Positions 1 through 6,828 of a stretch of 32,211 nt of DNA are shown piece by piece. The notes beneath the pieces are model-generated. The model had not been told where the DNA came from and did not search any database. It saw nothing but the letters and a program-made list of their open reading frames with translations. Origin of the DNA: a virus; IMG/VR virus record IMGVR_UViG_3300031851_000097, positions 1 through 32,211 of that record; one strand, given 5' to 3'. Every line of letters starts with the position of its first letter. Within the stretch, counting starts at the first letter, position 1. The position numbers were made by a program, and so were the translations under genes.

Positions 1-2
1 AA

Positions 3-305
3 GCTTATTACGTTGTTAAGGTGGTTAGTGACACTCAACTTACTCTTAGCTCTGGTACAGCAGGTGGTGCTGCTGATGAGTATACCATTTATACTAAAGC
101 TACTGTAGGATGTATTTTATTTGTAGGTACAGGTGGTGATGTTGTGGTACAGATGGCTGAAAAAAATGGTAATACGAGTTTTGCAGCAACACCAGCAAAT
201 TTTGAAACTAATTTCAAAAACATTTCATCAGGCTGCTGGATGCCAACTCAAGTTGTAAGAGTAGCTGCTTTTACTACAGCTGAAGACATTATAGCACTCT
301 GGTAA
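3..305 (+). CDS. Small phage protein, 5' end cut by the window edge
   Basis: The reading frame is open back to the first bases of the window, so the gene probably starts upstream; a GTG at 21 is the first possible internal start, but nothing favours it. The visible 100 codons are rich in Gly, Ala, Thr and Val with an alternating beta-strand pattern, and end in a short hydrophobic strand (AEDIIALW) of the kind seen at the C-terminus of small phage virion or fibre-tip proteins. No catalytic motif is visible. The stop lies one base before the next ATG, so it is co-transcribed with the LamG adhesin gene. I infer a virion surface or decoration role from composition and position only; the function is unknown. 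Confidence 0.6.
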   Translation, partial: AYYVVKVVSDTQLTLSSGTAGGAADEYTIYTKATVGCILFVGTGGDVVVQMAEKNGNTSFAATPANFETNFKNISSGCWMPTQVVRVAAFTTAEDIIALW

Positions 306-306
306 T

Positions 307-1257
307 ATGCCAACAGGAATAGGAGCAGGCATAGCGGGAAGAGTATTTAAAAGTAATTGCTGTGGAGGCACTCCTCCAGTAACACCTTCATGGAATTGTG
401 GAGCAGCAGGCTGTACAGATCCAGGAGATGGTAGTGGAACATATAGTAGTTTAGCTCTTTGTCAAGCTGCTTGCGGTCAATCATGTCCTAATGTATATTC
501 CTGTGATTTTATAAATTCTGTACAAGGAGTTGCTAATGAGTGGTTGAATAACAATACAAGTGCATTATCTGTAGGAGTAAATGGAGAAGAGAACTTTACT
601 ATTGCATTTTGGGTAAAGTTTGACAGTGTAACTACTGGTAATCCAAGAGGTATAATTAGTTGGGGAGCAGGTAATGATCCAAAAATGCAAATGTATTTAT
701 TAACTAATGGATCAGGAATTCAGTTCAATATGACAAATATTAGTGCAGGAGGAAATACTTGGAATGATGGTACTGGAGTTATAAACCCTCCTGCTAATAC
801 ATGGATTCATTATGCTTATGTTGCGGATAGAGAAAGTGATCCATTTGATATGACTGGTGAGTGGTTCCAAAATGGAATATCTGTAGGATCTAAATCAGGA
901 CCATTTCCTGTAGCTACTAATGATATGAATTTCCCTGCTGGTGATAATTTATATTTTGGGAGAAGACAATCAAGTCCTACTACTGAATCACTTCAAGGAA
1001 ACTTAGATGATTTTACTATTTGGAATAAAGCTTTAACTGCAGCCGAAATACAACAAGTTATGGCAATAGGACAATCGCAAACAGACTGCATGAGCAGCCT
1101 TTCTTTTTATGGATTACTAACACACTGGTGGGAGATGGGAGATAATCACACTCCTCCAGGACCATCAACATTCCCAACAATTGTTGATTCAAAAGGATCT
1201 ATTGATTTAACTATGGTTAATATGGCTGGAACTAATATAGTAGCAGATACACCTTAA
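307..1257 (+). CDS. LamG / concanavalin-like domain virion adhesin with Cys-rich N-terminal module
   Basis: A 316-aa protein. Residues 15-75 form a cysteine-rich module with the pattern W-N-C...C-x-D-P-G-x-G-x-G-T-Y...C-x-x-A-C, which I recognise from repetitive surface and tail proteins of Bacteroidota phages. Residues about 95-255 look like a Laminin_G_3 / concanavalin-like jelly roll: an FTIAFWVKF strand, an NTWIHYAYV strand, a GNLDDFTIWNKAL strand and an A-E-I-Q-Q helix start, all typical LamG landmarks. The tail contains a WWEMGD segment, also usual after this fold. LamG domains bind glycans or proteins, so receptor or glycan binding at the virion surface is the likely role. No signal peptide is visible, consistent with a virion protein. 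It follows the upstream gene by one base. The fold is fairly secure; the ligand is unknown. Confidence 0.72.
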   Translation: MPTGIGAGIAGRVFKSNCCGGTPPVTPSWNCGAAGCTDPGDGSGTYSSLALCQAACGQSCPNVYSCDFINSVQGVANEWLNNNTSALSVGVNGEENFTIAFWVKFDSVTTGNPRGIISWGAGNDPKMQMYLLTNGSGIQFNMTNISAGGNTWNDGTGVINPPANTWIHYAYVADRESDPFDMTGEWFQNGISVGSKSGPFPVATNDMNFPAGDNLYFGRRQSSPTTESLQGNLDDFTIWNKALTAAEIQQVMAIGQSQTDCMSSLSFYGLLTHWWEMGDNHTPPGPSTFPTIVDSKGSIDLTMVNMAGTNIVADTP

Positions 1258-1266
1258 AAAAAAATT

Positions 1267-1704
1267 ATGCCAGATAAGAAAAAAACAAACGCTGTTAATT
1301 TAAAAGACATGACTCCTGCCCAAAGAAAGGAGCAGATGGCTACATGGAAACAGGAAAGGACTAAAAGTCAACTAAAGAAAAAGTGGGCCAATCAACAAAC
1401 TAAGGGCAATAATAAGACAAACAAAAATCATCGTAATACAGTTAAAAATAAAAAAAGAATGGTTGATAAGTTTGGTAATCCTACAAAACACAATAAAGCT
1501 ACTAATCCTAATTTAGATCTTGTTAAAAAGACTGGTAATCAGGTATTAGCAGGAAAAGATCCAATTAGTCAGGGATTTAGTCTGGTTGCAGGAGGTGCTT
1601 TAGTAGGGGGATTGTCTGCTGCAGCAAAAGCAAAAGGATTAATCAATGTTGCTAAAACAATTAAAACTGCAGGTAAAATTAAGAAAGCAAAATCATTATC
1701 ATAA
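1267..1704 (+). CDS. Basic protein of unknown function
   Basis: A 145-aa protein with two parts. Residues 1-75 are strongly basic and Gln/Asn-rich (many Lys/Arg, few acidic residues, likely helical or disordered). Residues 95-145 contain a Gly/Ala-rich hydrophobic stretch (VAGGALVGGLSAAA) that could touch or cross a membrane, followed by a Lys-rich amphipathic tail. I do not recognise a family. A basic N-terminus with a small apolar C-terminal segment would suit a DNA-associated or membrane-associated virion component, but that is a guess. It sits ten bases behind the LamG gene and is the last gene before a promoter-containing gap. Confidence 0.6.
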   Translation: MPDKKKTNAVNLKDMTPAQRKEQMATWKQERTKSQLKKKWANQQTKGNNKTNKNHRNTVKNKKRMVDKFGNPTKHNKATNPNLDLVKKTGNQVLAGKDPISQGFSLVAGGALVGGLSAAAKAKGLINVAKTIKTAGKIKKAKSLS

Positions 1705-1710
1705 ATTTTA

Positions 1711-1718
1711 TATCTTTG
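1711..1718 (+). promoter_or_regulatory. Bacteroidota-type promoter -7 box (TATCTTTG)
   Basis: TATCTTTG matches the TAnnTTTG consensus used by the primary sigma factor of Bacteroidota. It lies directly behind a stop codon and upstream of the lysis genes. No clear TTG -33 element is visible at the usual distance. It sits four bases before an ATG at 1723, so a transcript would have almost no leader. Confidence 0.65.
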
Positions 1719-1722
1719 TAAA

Positions 1723-1800
1723 ATGAACTGGACTCAAACATCAACTTCAACAGGGAAAATAGTATACGTAAAAACATGTACTTATAATTTAAAAAAATGA
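1723..1800 (+). CDS. Possible 25-aa leader peptide, near-leaderless
   Basis: A 25-codon open frame starts five bases after a good promoter box and ends in TGA overlapping the ATG of the next gene by three bases, an arrangement typical of translational coupling. The peptide is polar, Thr/Ser-rich at the start, Lys-rich at the end, with one cysteine; no family is recognisable. It could be a real micro-gene that couples translation to the small membrane protein, or simply an open stretch of the leader. Only the position relative to the promoter and the overlapping start argue for it. Confidence 0.3.
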   Translation: MNWTQTSTSTGKIVYVKTCTYNLKK

Positions 1801-1952
1801 ATGTAGAAATGAAAGACACAGTAGAAGTAGTAGCTGCCAACGGAGGAGCTTTGGGATTAACATTAATGCAGGCTAACGAAATACTTCAGTTTGTTTCGCT
1901 TTCACTTGCTATTGCATTTACAATTTATAAGTTTATAAAAAAGAAAAAGTAA
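1797..1952 (+). CDS. Small one-TM membrane protein, candidate holin or lysis accessory
   Basis: A 51-aa protein. Residues 1-25 are polar with a Gly/Ala-rich patch. Residues about 28-46 form one transmembrane helix (ILQFVSLSLAIAFTIYKF) ending in a cluster of lysines, which by the positive-inside rule places the C-terminus in the cytoplasm. Small size, a single helix, a basic C-terminus and a position two bases before the peptidoglycan peptidase gene fit a holin or holin-like lysis protein. Its ATG overlaps the stop of the preceding mini-ORF. Small phage holins are too diverse for sequence alone to prove the role. Confidence 0.55.
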   Translation: MNVEMKDTVEVVAANGGALGLTLMQANEILQFVSLSLAIAFTIYKFIKKKK

Positions 1953-1954
1953 TC

Positions 1955-2323
1955 ATGAAATATTTTACCTACAGCGAGTTTGATTCTCCTGATGAACCTG
2001 GTTCAGGGAAAAATATGAGACATGACTTTTTAGAGATGTTAGACTTTGCCAGAGAAGAATCGGGTATACCTTTCAAAATAACATCAGGATTCAGAACAGA
2101 AGCATACAATAAAGATTTAATAAAAAGAGGATATCAAGCAAGTCCTAATAGTGCACACTTAAAAGGATGTGCTGCTGATATTGCTTGTGGAAACTCAGCA
2201 AAAAGATCTATAATGGTAAGGGCATTAGTTAATGTCGGGTTTACTCGTTTGGGGATTTCAAAGACCTTCATACATGTGGACAACGATCAGGCTAAGTCTG
2301 ACGCAATTTGGTTATACGCATAA
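1955..2323 (+). CDS. M15-family peptidase (D-Ala-D-Ala carboxypeptidase-like), probable endolysin
   Basis: A 122-aa zinc peptidase of the Peptidase_M15_3 type. The metal site is complete: S66-x-H68-x-x-G71-x-A73-x-D75 supplies His68 and Asp75, and the IHVD motif supplies His107, with Asp109 following. Arg47 in the SGFRT motif is the usual substrate-positioning arginine. The length matches single-domain M15 phage enzymes, with no extra cell-wall-binding domain and no signal peptide, so access to peptidoglycan would depend on a holin. Such enzymes cut peptide bonds in the peptidoglycan stem or cross-bridge. It lies between a one-TM protein and a second holin-like gene. The fold is clear; the exact bond cleaved is not known. 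Confidence 0.88.
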   Translation: MKYFTYSEFDSPDEPGSGKNMRHDFLEMLDFAREESGIPFKITSGFRTEAYNKDLIKRGYQASPNSAHLKGCAADIACGNSAKRSIMVRALVNVGFTRLGISKTFIHVDNDQAKSDAIWLYA

Positions 2324-2475
2324 TGGCAAAGAAAGGAAGAACAGGGAAAAAAATATGTTGGGAGTACGGTAAAGGAAAATACTGTGGTACACTAATACCG
2401 AGTAAAGAAACTAAAACTCACAGATACGCAAGAACAGAAAACGGAAAGATTAAATCATTACCTAAGAAAAAATAA
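2323..2475 (+). CDS. Small basic Cys-containing protein of unknown function
   Basis: A 50-aa protein starting on the last base of the peptidase stop codon (TAATG). It is strongly basic (Lys/Arg in about a third of positions) with two cysteines (ICWEYG...KYCG) spaced as in a compact knuckle, plus a Lys-rich tail. I do not recognise the family. It forms a chain of one-base overlaps with the genes on either side, so its translation is probably coupled to theirs. The composition resembles that of the next protein, and both may bind nucleic acid or membrane surface; this is inference. Confidence 0.6.
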   Translation: MAKKGRTGKKICWEYGKGKYCGTLIPSKETKTHRYARTENGKIKSLPKKK

Positions 2476-2729
2476 TGGCAAGACCAAGAAAAGGGAAAGC
2501 TAAAGTAAAAATTACTGCAAGTGGCAGGAAGATTAGTTATGGTCAAGCTGGTAAAGCTAAGGGTGGAGGCCCAAGAGTAAAGCCTGGCACCTCTAAAGGT
2601 GATGCATATTGTGCAAGAAGTTATGGGATAAAAATGGGATTACCTATTGGAAAAAGAAATGATCCTAATACTCCAAACAACTTATCTCGTAAGAGATGGA
2701 AGTGTGTAGGAAAAAAATCAAGACGATGA
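2475..2729 (+). CDS. Small basic phage protein with conserved GDAYCARS motif
   Basis: An 84-aa basic protein. The N-terminal third is Lys/Gly-rich and probably flexible. The rest carries the pattern KPGTSKGDAYCARSYGIK...NDPNTPNNLSRKRWKC, which I recognise from small uncharacterised proteins common in aquatic phages, often near structural or lysis genes. Two cysteines (in AYCARS and WKC) are part of that pattern. Function is unknown; a small virion or DNA-associated role is possible. Its start overlaps the previous stop by one base, and its stop overlaps the next ATG (ATGA). Confidence 0.68.
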   Translation: MARPRKGKAKVKITASGRKISYGQAGKAKGGGPRVKPGTSKGDAYCARSYGIKMGLPIGKRNDPNTPNNLSRKRWKCVGKKSRR

Positions 2730-3133
2730 TAAAAAATTTATTAGGAGGTCTTTTTGGAAAGGTTGTTGAGAATGCTGAGGGAATATTAGATGAAATCATT
2801 ACAACAGATGAAGAGCGTGATCAAGCTAAACTTGCTATAAAAAAAATAATGTTGGATGCTGAAAGAGAGGCTTTCAATAAAGAGGTAGAAGATCGTAAAG
2901 ACGCAAGGTCATTATATAAAGACGATGCTTTCATTCAGAAAATATTAGCTTCATTATTTACTATAGCTTATTTTCTACTTACATACACTATGTTTAAATA
3001 CTTCGTTCTGCACGAAGTTGTTTTGTCTGAATATGAGATAGGTTTTATATCTACGGTATTCGGAGCAATGTCGGCTAAAGTAAATACTATAGTTGACTTT
3101 TTCTTTGGAGGAAGCAGTAAAGAGAATAAATAA
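2726..3133 (+). CDS. Holin-like membrane protein
   Basis: A 135-aa protein beginning at the ATG that overlaps the previous stop (ATGA); an earlier in-frame ATG at 2696 is less likely because it would overlap the upstream gene by 34 bases and add a Lys-rich stretch. Residues 1-70 form a charged amphipathic helix region. Two hydrophobic segments follow, about residues 73-94 (ILASLFTIAYFLLTYTMF) and 102-125 (GFISTVFGAMSAKVNTIV). The protein ends DFFFGGSSKENK, a tail typical of the phage or gene-transfer-agent holin group with 2-3 TM helices. It closes the lysis cassette. Identification rests on topology, the end motif and context. Confidence 0.62.
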   Translation: MIKNLLGGLFGKVVENAEGILDEIITTDEERDQAKLAIKKIMLDAEREAFNKEVEDRKDARSLYKDDAFIQKILASLFTIAYFLLTYTMFKYFVLHEVVLSEYEIGFISTVFGAMSAKVNTIVDFFFGGSSKENK

Positions 3134-3154
3134 AAAACATTCCATAACTTTTGT

Positions 3155-3162
3155 TATCTTTG
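3155..3162 (+). promoter_or_regulatory. Bacteroidota-type promoter -7 box (TATCTTTG)
   Basis: TATCTTTG in the 61-base gap between the holin-like gene and the next gene, 32 bases before its ATG. It matches TAnnTTTG. No further promoter box is evident in intergenic DNA until 13138, so it may drive the ten-kilobase fibre-chaperonin-terminase-portal operon. A weak ATAAC/GTTAT inverted repeat (3144-3157) overlaps it. Confidence 0.7.
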
Positions 3163-3194
3163 TATAAAATTAATAACCAATTAAATTTATTCAA

Positions 3195-3446
3195 ATGAAA
3201 AAGATTTCAGATCAAGAATTAACAACATTACAAACTCTTACGGAAGAGTTTAACAAATTAAAAACAAACTTAGGTGATTTAGAATTACAAAAGCATGGGA
3301 TTTGTTTGAGAGTAGAACAATTAAAAAGAGAATTCCAGTCTTTAGAAAAAGATCTAATGGAAGCTTATGGAAATGACTCTGTAATAAATATGGAGACAGG
3401 AGAGATAACAAAAAAAGAAAAAGAAAAAGATGGCAAAGATAAGTAA
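3195..3446 (+). CDS. Coiled-coil protein of unknown function
   Basis: An 83-aa, highly charged, almost entirely helical protein with heptad-like spacing of Leu and Ile through residues 5-60 (EELTTLQTL...FNKLKTNLGDLELQKH), followed by YGNDSVINMETGEI and a Lys/Glu-rich tail. Proteins with this LGDLELQKH core and the INxxTGEI ending are frequent and uncharacterised in aquatic phage genomes. It is the first gene behind the 3155 promoter and overlaps the next gene by 17 bases. Function is unknown; an oligomerising structural or assembly helper is plausible. Confidence 0.65.
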   Translation: MKKISDQELTTLQTLTEEFNKLKTNLGDLELQKHGICLRVEQLKREFQSLEKDLMEAYGNDSVINMETGEITKKEKEKDGKDK

Positions 3447-3966
3447 TACTACAGCATACCCTAAAATATTACCGACTCCAAATGATTTCGTTGTATTAAC
3501 GGATGTTGATGACAAGGATTCTACTAAGACTTGTACTATAGAGGGAGTAGGTCAGGCTTTAGGAACTTCTGTTGCACAGATTACTTTAACACCTTTTGAT
3601 ATATTAAATTCTTTTACGAACCCTGTTGTATTAGTCCCAGCTCAAGGGCTTAATAAATATATTGTACCATTTGGAATTCCAATCGTAAGGAATCTTGCGG
3701 ATGCTGCAGTTCCAGCAGCTTATAATTTTGGGGGATCAAATCCAAGAATTAGATATGACAGCACTTTTTTTGCAGAAATACCTTTTGGAATTTTTAACCA
3801 AGTTTCCCAATACACTGGCTATGGTCAAATGACATATCCATTTGTTGGAGCTGGTAATATAGATGATAATCAACCTTTACTATTTATGGCTCAAGGAGCT
3901 AATCCTACTGCAGGAAATAGTAATGTAGTTATAAATATACAATATAGAATAGTAGAAATAGCATAG
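3430..3966 (+). CDS. Fibre or decoration protein with shared N-terminal anchoring module
   Basis: A 178-aa protein. Residues 1-45 (MAKISNTTAYPKILPTPNDF...) closely resemble the first 45 residues of the next, much larger fibre protein, suggesting a common virion-attachment module. The remainder starts with an LTPFDILNSFTNPVVLVPAQG segment and is rich in beta strands, resembling the small beta-sandwich trimer domain found at the tips of many phage fibres. It ends with a strand, NVVINIQYRIVEI, usual for that fold. It overlaps the preceding gene by 17 bases and is followed after two bases by the paralogous fibre gene. I infer an alternative or accessory fibre head. Confidence 0.65.
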   Translation: MAKISNTTAYPKILPTPNDFVVLTDVDDKDSTKTCTIEGVGQALGTSVAQITLTPFDILNSFTNPVVLVPAQGLNKYIVPFGIPIVRNLADAAVPAAYNFGGSNPRIRYDSTFFAEIPFGIFNQVSQYTGYGQMTYPFVGAGNIDDNQPLLFMAQGANPTAGNSNVVINIQYRIVEIA

Positions 3967-3968
3967 AT

Positions 3969-6587
3969 ATGGCAAAAATTGAAAACACTACCGTATACCC
4001 TACGGTAACACCAGCAGCAAGTGATTTATTAATAGCAACTGACGTTAGTGATAATAATAAAACTGTAACTTTTTTAGTTAGTTCTATTGTTGGGGGAGGT
4101 GGTGTTCTTCAAGATTTACAATCCGTTTTAGACACAGGAAATACGGCTGTTCAAAATATAAACCTTACAGGTAATATGACTATTATTGGGACTGCAGCTC
4201 CTACTACTATTACAGCTGCAGGATCTACAGGAACAGCAGGTCAAATACTAAGCTCTACAGGAACAGGTTTAGCTTGGATTACTCCTGGTACAAAAGCATG
4301 CTGTGGTTGGGAGGAAACTTTAGTAATAGATCCTGCAACTTCGGTGGATGCTTTTATTCAGGGCTCAAAGCTGATTGTTTCTGCATTTGCAGGTGGAGGA
4401 ATAGATATTCTTGCACCCTCAACTTTAACAAATTCAGGAACAAGTACATTTACAGGTATAACAAATATTAATGGAACAGAATTATCTTTTAACGCTACAG
4501 GACAAATTAATGATTCTACAGGATCAATAGGAGTAGCAGGGCAGTGGTTAACATCACAAGGCCCAGGTCTTGGGGTTGCATGGTCAAACACAAAACCTCC
4601 TGGATCTTCTAACACTTTACAAGAGGTTTTAAATGCAGGAAACACTTCTATTAGTACAGGGATGACATTTACTGGAACATCAGTAATTTCTTTAGGTACT
4701 ACTGTTAGTATTTCTTCTTCAGGCAGTAATGAATGGTACGGTAATAATACCTTTAGTATGAATGGTAATACTGCTACAACATCTGGTATTGCATTAACTG
4801 GAACTTTATGGGATGGAACAAGTATAGGTACTGCGGGGCAAGTATTAACCTCTACGGGTACAGGAGTTCTTTGGGCTGCTGCTGCGTCAGGCGGAGGAAA
4901 TAATTTACAACAAGTTTTAGATTTAGGGAATGTTGCTACAGGAGCTAATGCAAATATAAGTATTACAGGATCTCTTACTACGGGAACTATAATTGATTCA
5001 TCAGGATCTGCAGGTGCGATAGGACAATATCTAAGTATAAATGGATCTGGATTATCTTGGGTAAATAATGCTTGTTGTAATCTGCAGGATGTATTAACTG
5101 TAGGAGCAACAGCAACTACAAGTATAGTTTTATCAGGGGCAGGAATAAGCTTAACAGCACCTACTGTTATTCCAGGTCTTATACAGGATGGTGGTGGTTC
5201 AGTAGGTTTGGCTAATCAAGTGTTAACTATTAATGCTGCAGGTACTGCATTAGAATGGAATAACGCTCCAGCAGCTGGGGTGTCAAGTTTAACTCCTGTA
5301 ATTGCACCATCTATAGGAGCTCCATTAAGTCTAAGTTCAACTACAGGTGCTATTGTACTTACGTCTCATGAATACGCAGGAGGTAATAATGTAGGTTATG
5401 TTCCTGCAGGAGGAAATAATGATCCTCTTCTTTTCTTAAATGGAGCTGGTAACTGGACTGCAGCAGCTGGTGGTGGAGCAGTTACTTCTGTAAGCACAAC
5501 AGCAGTAGCGGTTTCAACAGGAAATCCTTTAGTAATAACACCTACTACAGGTGCGGTACTTGTAACTCCTCAGAGATATAATGGATTTACAAATGAAGGA
5601 TTTGTTCCGAGAGGCGGAGGAGCGACAACATTTTTAAGAGGCGATGGAAGTTGGGCTATCCCTCCAGGTGGTTCAGGGGTTACAAGTTTAACCGCTGCAT
5701 ATGCACCATCAACAGGATTACCTATGGATCTTTCGGCAGCAACAGGTGCTATAACTATATCTTCTTATGCTTATACTGGAGGCACAAACGTAGGACATGT
5801 TCCAACAGGAGGGCTTGGAGATCCAAATAGAAGTTTACGTGGAGATGGTACTTGGGCTGTGCAAGATGTTACTTCTGTAACTGCAGGTGCACCATCAGCA
5901 TCAACAGGATCACCGATTACTATAGCTCCTACTTCAGGAGCAGTTGTAGTCACTTCTAAAGAATACGCAGGAGCAAATAATGTAGGTCATGTACCAACTG
6001 GAGGTACTCTTACAACTTATTTGGCAGGAGATGGAACTTGGTCAGCACCAAAACAAACATTTCAGATAGATAACAGATTTTACGGACAAAAAATTACAGC
6101 AGGAACATCTTATTTTGCATTACCTGGGGCTGTAAAAGTTAATGCAAGTTTTGATCCATCAGGATTACAACCTGTATCTACTTCTGCTCCATCAACAGGA
6201 ACTTGGTCTTATGATGAATTGCAAGGGGCTGTTGTTCATACAAATAGTAATATTCCAGCAGGGTGTGGTTTTGATTCGCAACAGTTTTGTAGTGCAAAAA
6301 TAGTTACAACAACTACAACTCCTGGAATTTATGTTACAGAATTATGGAAGGTTTCACCATGCAGTGCTATAGTACCAGTTCTTGTGGCTACAGCTACAGA
6401 CACTTTTTCAGCACCATTCCCTACTACTGCAGTAGCTCAATGTAGGGATTTTGTTTTAACCGCTGTACCAGCTGATTTAAACATGGCTGCAGGTGATCAA
6501 ATAATAGTTACTCAAAGGTATAACTTTGCAGTAATCTTTAGTGTAGTAAATAATGTAAGTATAACATTCGTACAAATACCAGCATAA
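3969..6587 (+). CDS. Repeat-containing trimeric tail fibre protein
   Basis: An 872-aa protein built of repeats. Residues 1-45 match the N-terminus of the upstream 178-aa protein. Residues about 47-433 hold five degenerate copies of a unit starting near LQxVLxxGN and ending near GTAGQxLxSxGTGLxW. Residues 438-696 hold four copies of a 63-67-aa unit starting VTSL/V, passing through a GTNVGHVPTGG-like loop and ending FLRGDGTW. The last ~175 residues are non-repetitive, contain four or more cysteines and a beta-rich ending, and are probably the receptor-binding head. Ser/Thr/Gly/Ala/Asn-rich composition with few charges is typical of triple-stranded beta shafts. No depolymerase or intramolecular chaperone motif was recognised. 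Confidence 0.78.
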   Translation: MAKIENTTVYPTVTPAASDLLIATDVSDNNKTVTFLVSSIVGGGGVLQDLQSVLDTGNTAVQNINLTGNMTIIGTAAPTTITAAGSTGTAGQILSSTGTGLAWITPGTKACCGWEETLVIDPATSVDAFIQGSKLIVSAFAGGGIDILAPSTLTNSGTSTFTGITNINGTELSFNATGQINDSTGSIGVAGQWLTSQGPGLGVAWSNTKPPGSSNTLQEVLNAGNTSISTGMTFTGTSVISLGTTVSISSSGSNEWYGNNTFSMNGNTATTSGIALTGTLWDGTSIGTAGQVLTSTGTGVLWAAAASGGGNNLQQVLDLGNVATGANANISITGSLTTGTIIDSSGSAGAIGQYLSINGSGLSWVNNACCNLQDVLTVGATATTSIVLSGAGISLTAPTVIPGLIQDGGGSVGLANQVLTINAAGTALEWNNAPAAGVSSLTPVIAPSIGAPLSLSSTTGAIVLTSHEYAGGNNVGYVPAGGNNDPLLFLNGAGNWTAAAGGGAVTSVSTTAVAVSTGNPLVITPTTGAVLVTPQRYNGFTNEGFVPRGGGATTFLRGDGSWAIPPGGSGVTSLTAAYAPSTGLPMDLSAATGAITISSYAYTGGTNVGHVPTGGLGDPNRSLRGDGTWAVQDVTSVTAGAPSASTGSPITIAPTSGAVVVTSKEYAGANNVGHVPTGGTLTTYLAGDGTWSAPKQTFQIDNRFYGQKITAGTSYFALPGAVKVNASFDPSGLQPVSTSAPSTGTWSYDELQGAVVHTNSNIPAGCGFDSQQFCSAKIVTTTTTPGIYVTELWKVSPCSAIVPVLVATATDTFSAPFPTTAVAQCRDFVLTAVPADLNMAAGDQIIVTQRYNFAVIFSVVNNVSITFVQIPA
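4107..5267 (+). repeat. Five degenerate ~65-85-aa shaft repeats inside the fibre gene
   Basis: In protein sequence, units pair an LQxVLxxGN opening with a closing G-x-A-G-Q-x-L-x-S-x-G-x-G-L-x-W motif. Closing motifs are seen in all five units (the fifth drifts to GLANQVL...EW). The second unit lacks the opening motif. Conservation is at protein level, not nucleotide level, so the array is old. Confidence 0.7.
5280..6056 (+). repeat. Four 63-67-aa shaft repeats inside the fibre gene
   Basis: Units begin at about 5280, 5481, 5679 and 5868. Each opens with V(T/S)S(L/V), has a T-x-G-A-(I/V) strand in the middle, a G-x-N-x-G-(H/Y/F)-V-P-x-G-G loop, and ends in a G-(D/A)-G-x-W motif. Units three and four are the most alike. 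Confidence 0.8.
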
Positions 6588-6609
6588 AAATAAATTAAAA
6601 TTAAATGAA

Positions 6610-6828
6610 ATGGATATCAGAAAAATCTCAATTGGCTCAGACTATAAGTCTGGAGCTATGCATTATATTGTAGGCCAAGATGTATTAGGAGGATCTCACA
6701 GTATACATCTTATACAGGCTAATGAACTTTCTTTTAGAATATGGATTCAAAAAGGAGATGAAGTGTATATGTGGAAAGAATTTCTTAAAACACTACCAAT
6801 ATCTTTAGAATATAATATAAACTTTTAA
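6610..6828 (+). CDS. 72-aa protein of unknown function
   Basis: A compact 72-aa protein with mixed alpha/beta character. It has conserved-looking stretches (GSDYKSGAMHYIVGQDVLGG and a WKEFLKTLP helix) that I have seen in uncharacterised proteins of aquatic phages placed next to GroES-like genes. No catalytic or membrane segment is visible. Its stop overlaps the next ATG by one base, which couples it to the co-chaperonin-like gene. The function is unknown; the tight linkage suggests the two act together or are inherited together. Confidence 0.65.
   Translation: MDIRKISIGSDYKSGAMHYIVGQDVLGGSHSIHLIQANELSFRIWIQKGDEVYMWKEFLKTLPISLEYNINF

Noticed and set aside
2696-2725. Earlier in-frame ATG for the holin-like gene
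   Set aside because: It would overlap the upstream basic-protein gene by 34 bases; the ATG at 2726 makes the usual ATGA overlap and gives a cleaner N-terminus.
3144-3157. ATAAC/GTTAT inverted repeat overlapping a promoter
   Set aside because: Five A/T-rich base pairs are expected by chance in this DNA; not enough to call an operator or terminator.
4358-4645. Open frame on the - strand within the fibre gene
   Set aside because: It mirrors the repetitive Gly/Thr/Ser coding sequence on the + strand and has no promoter or plausible leader.
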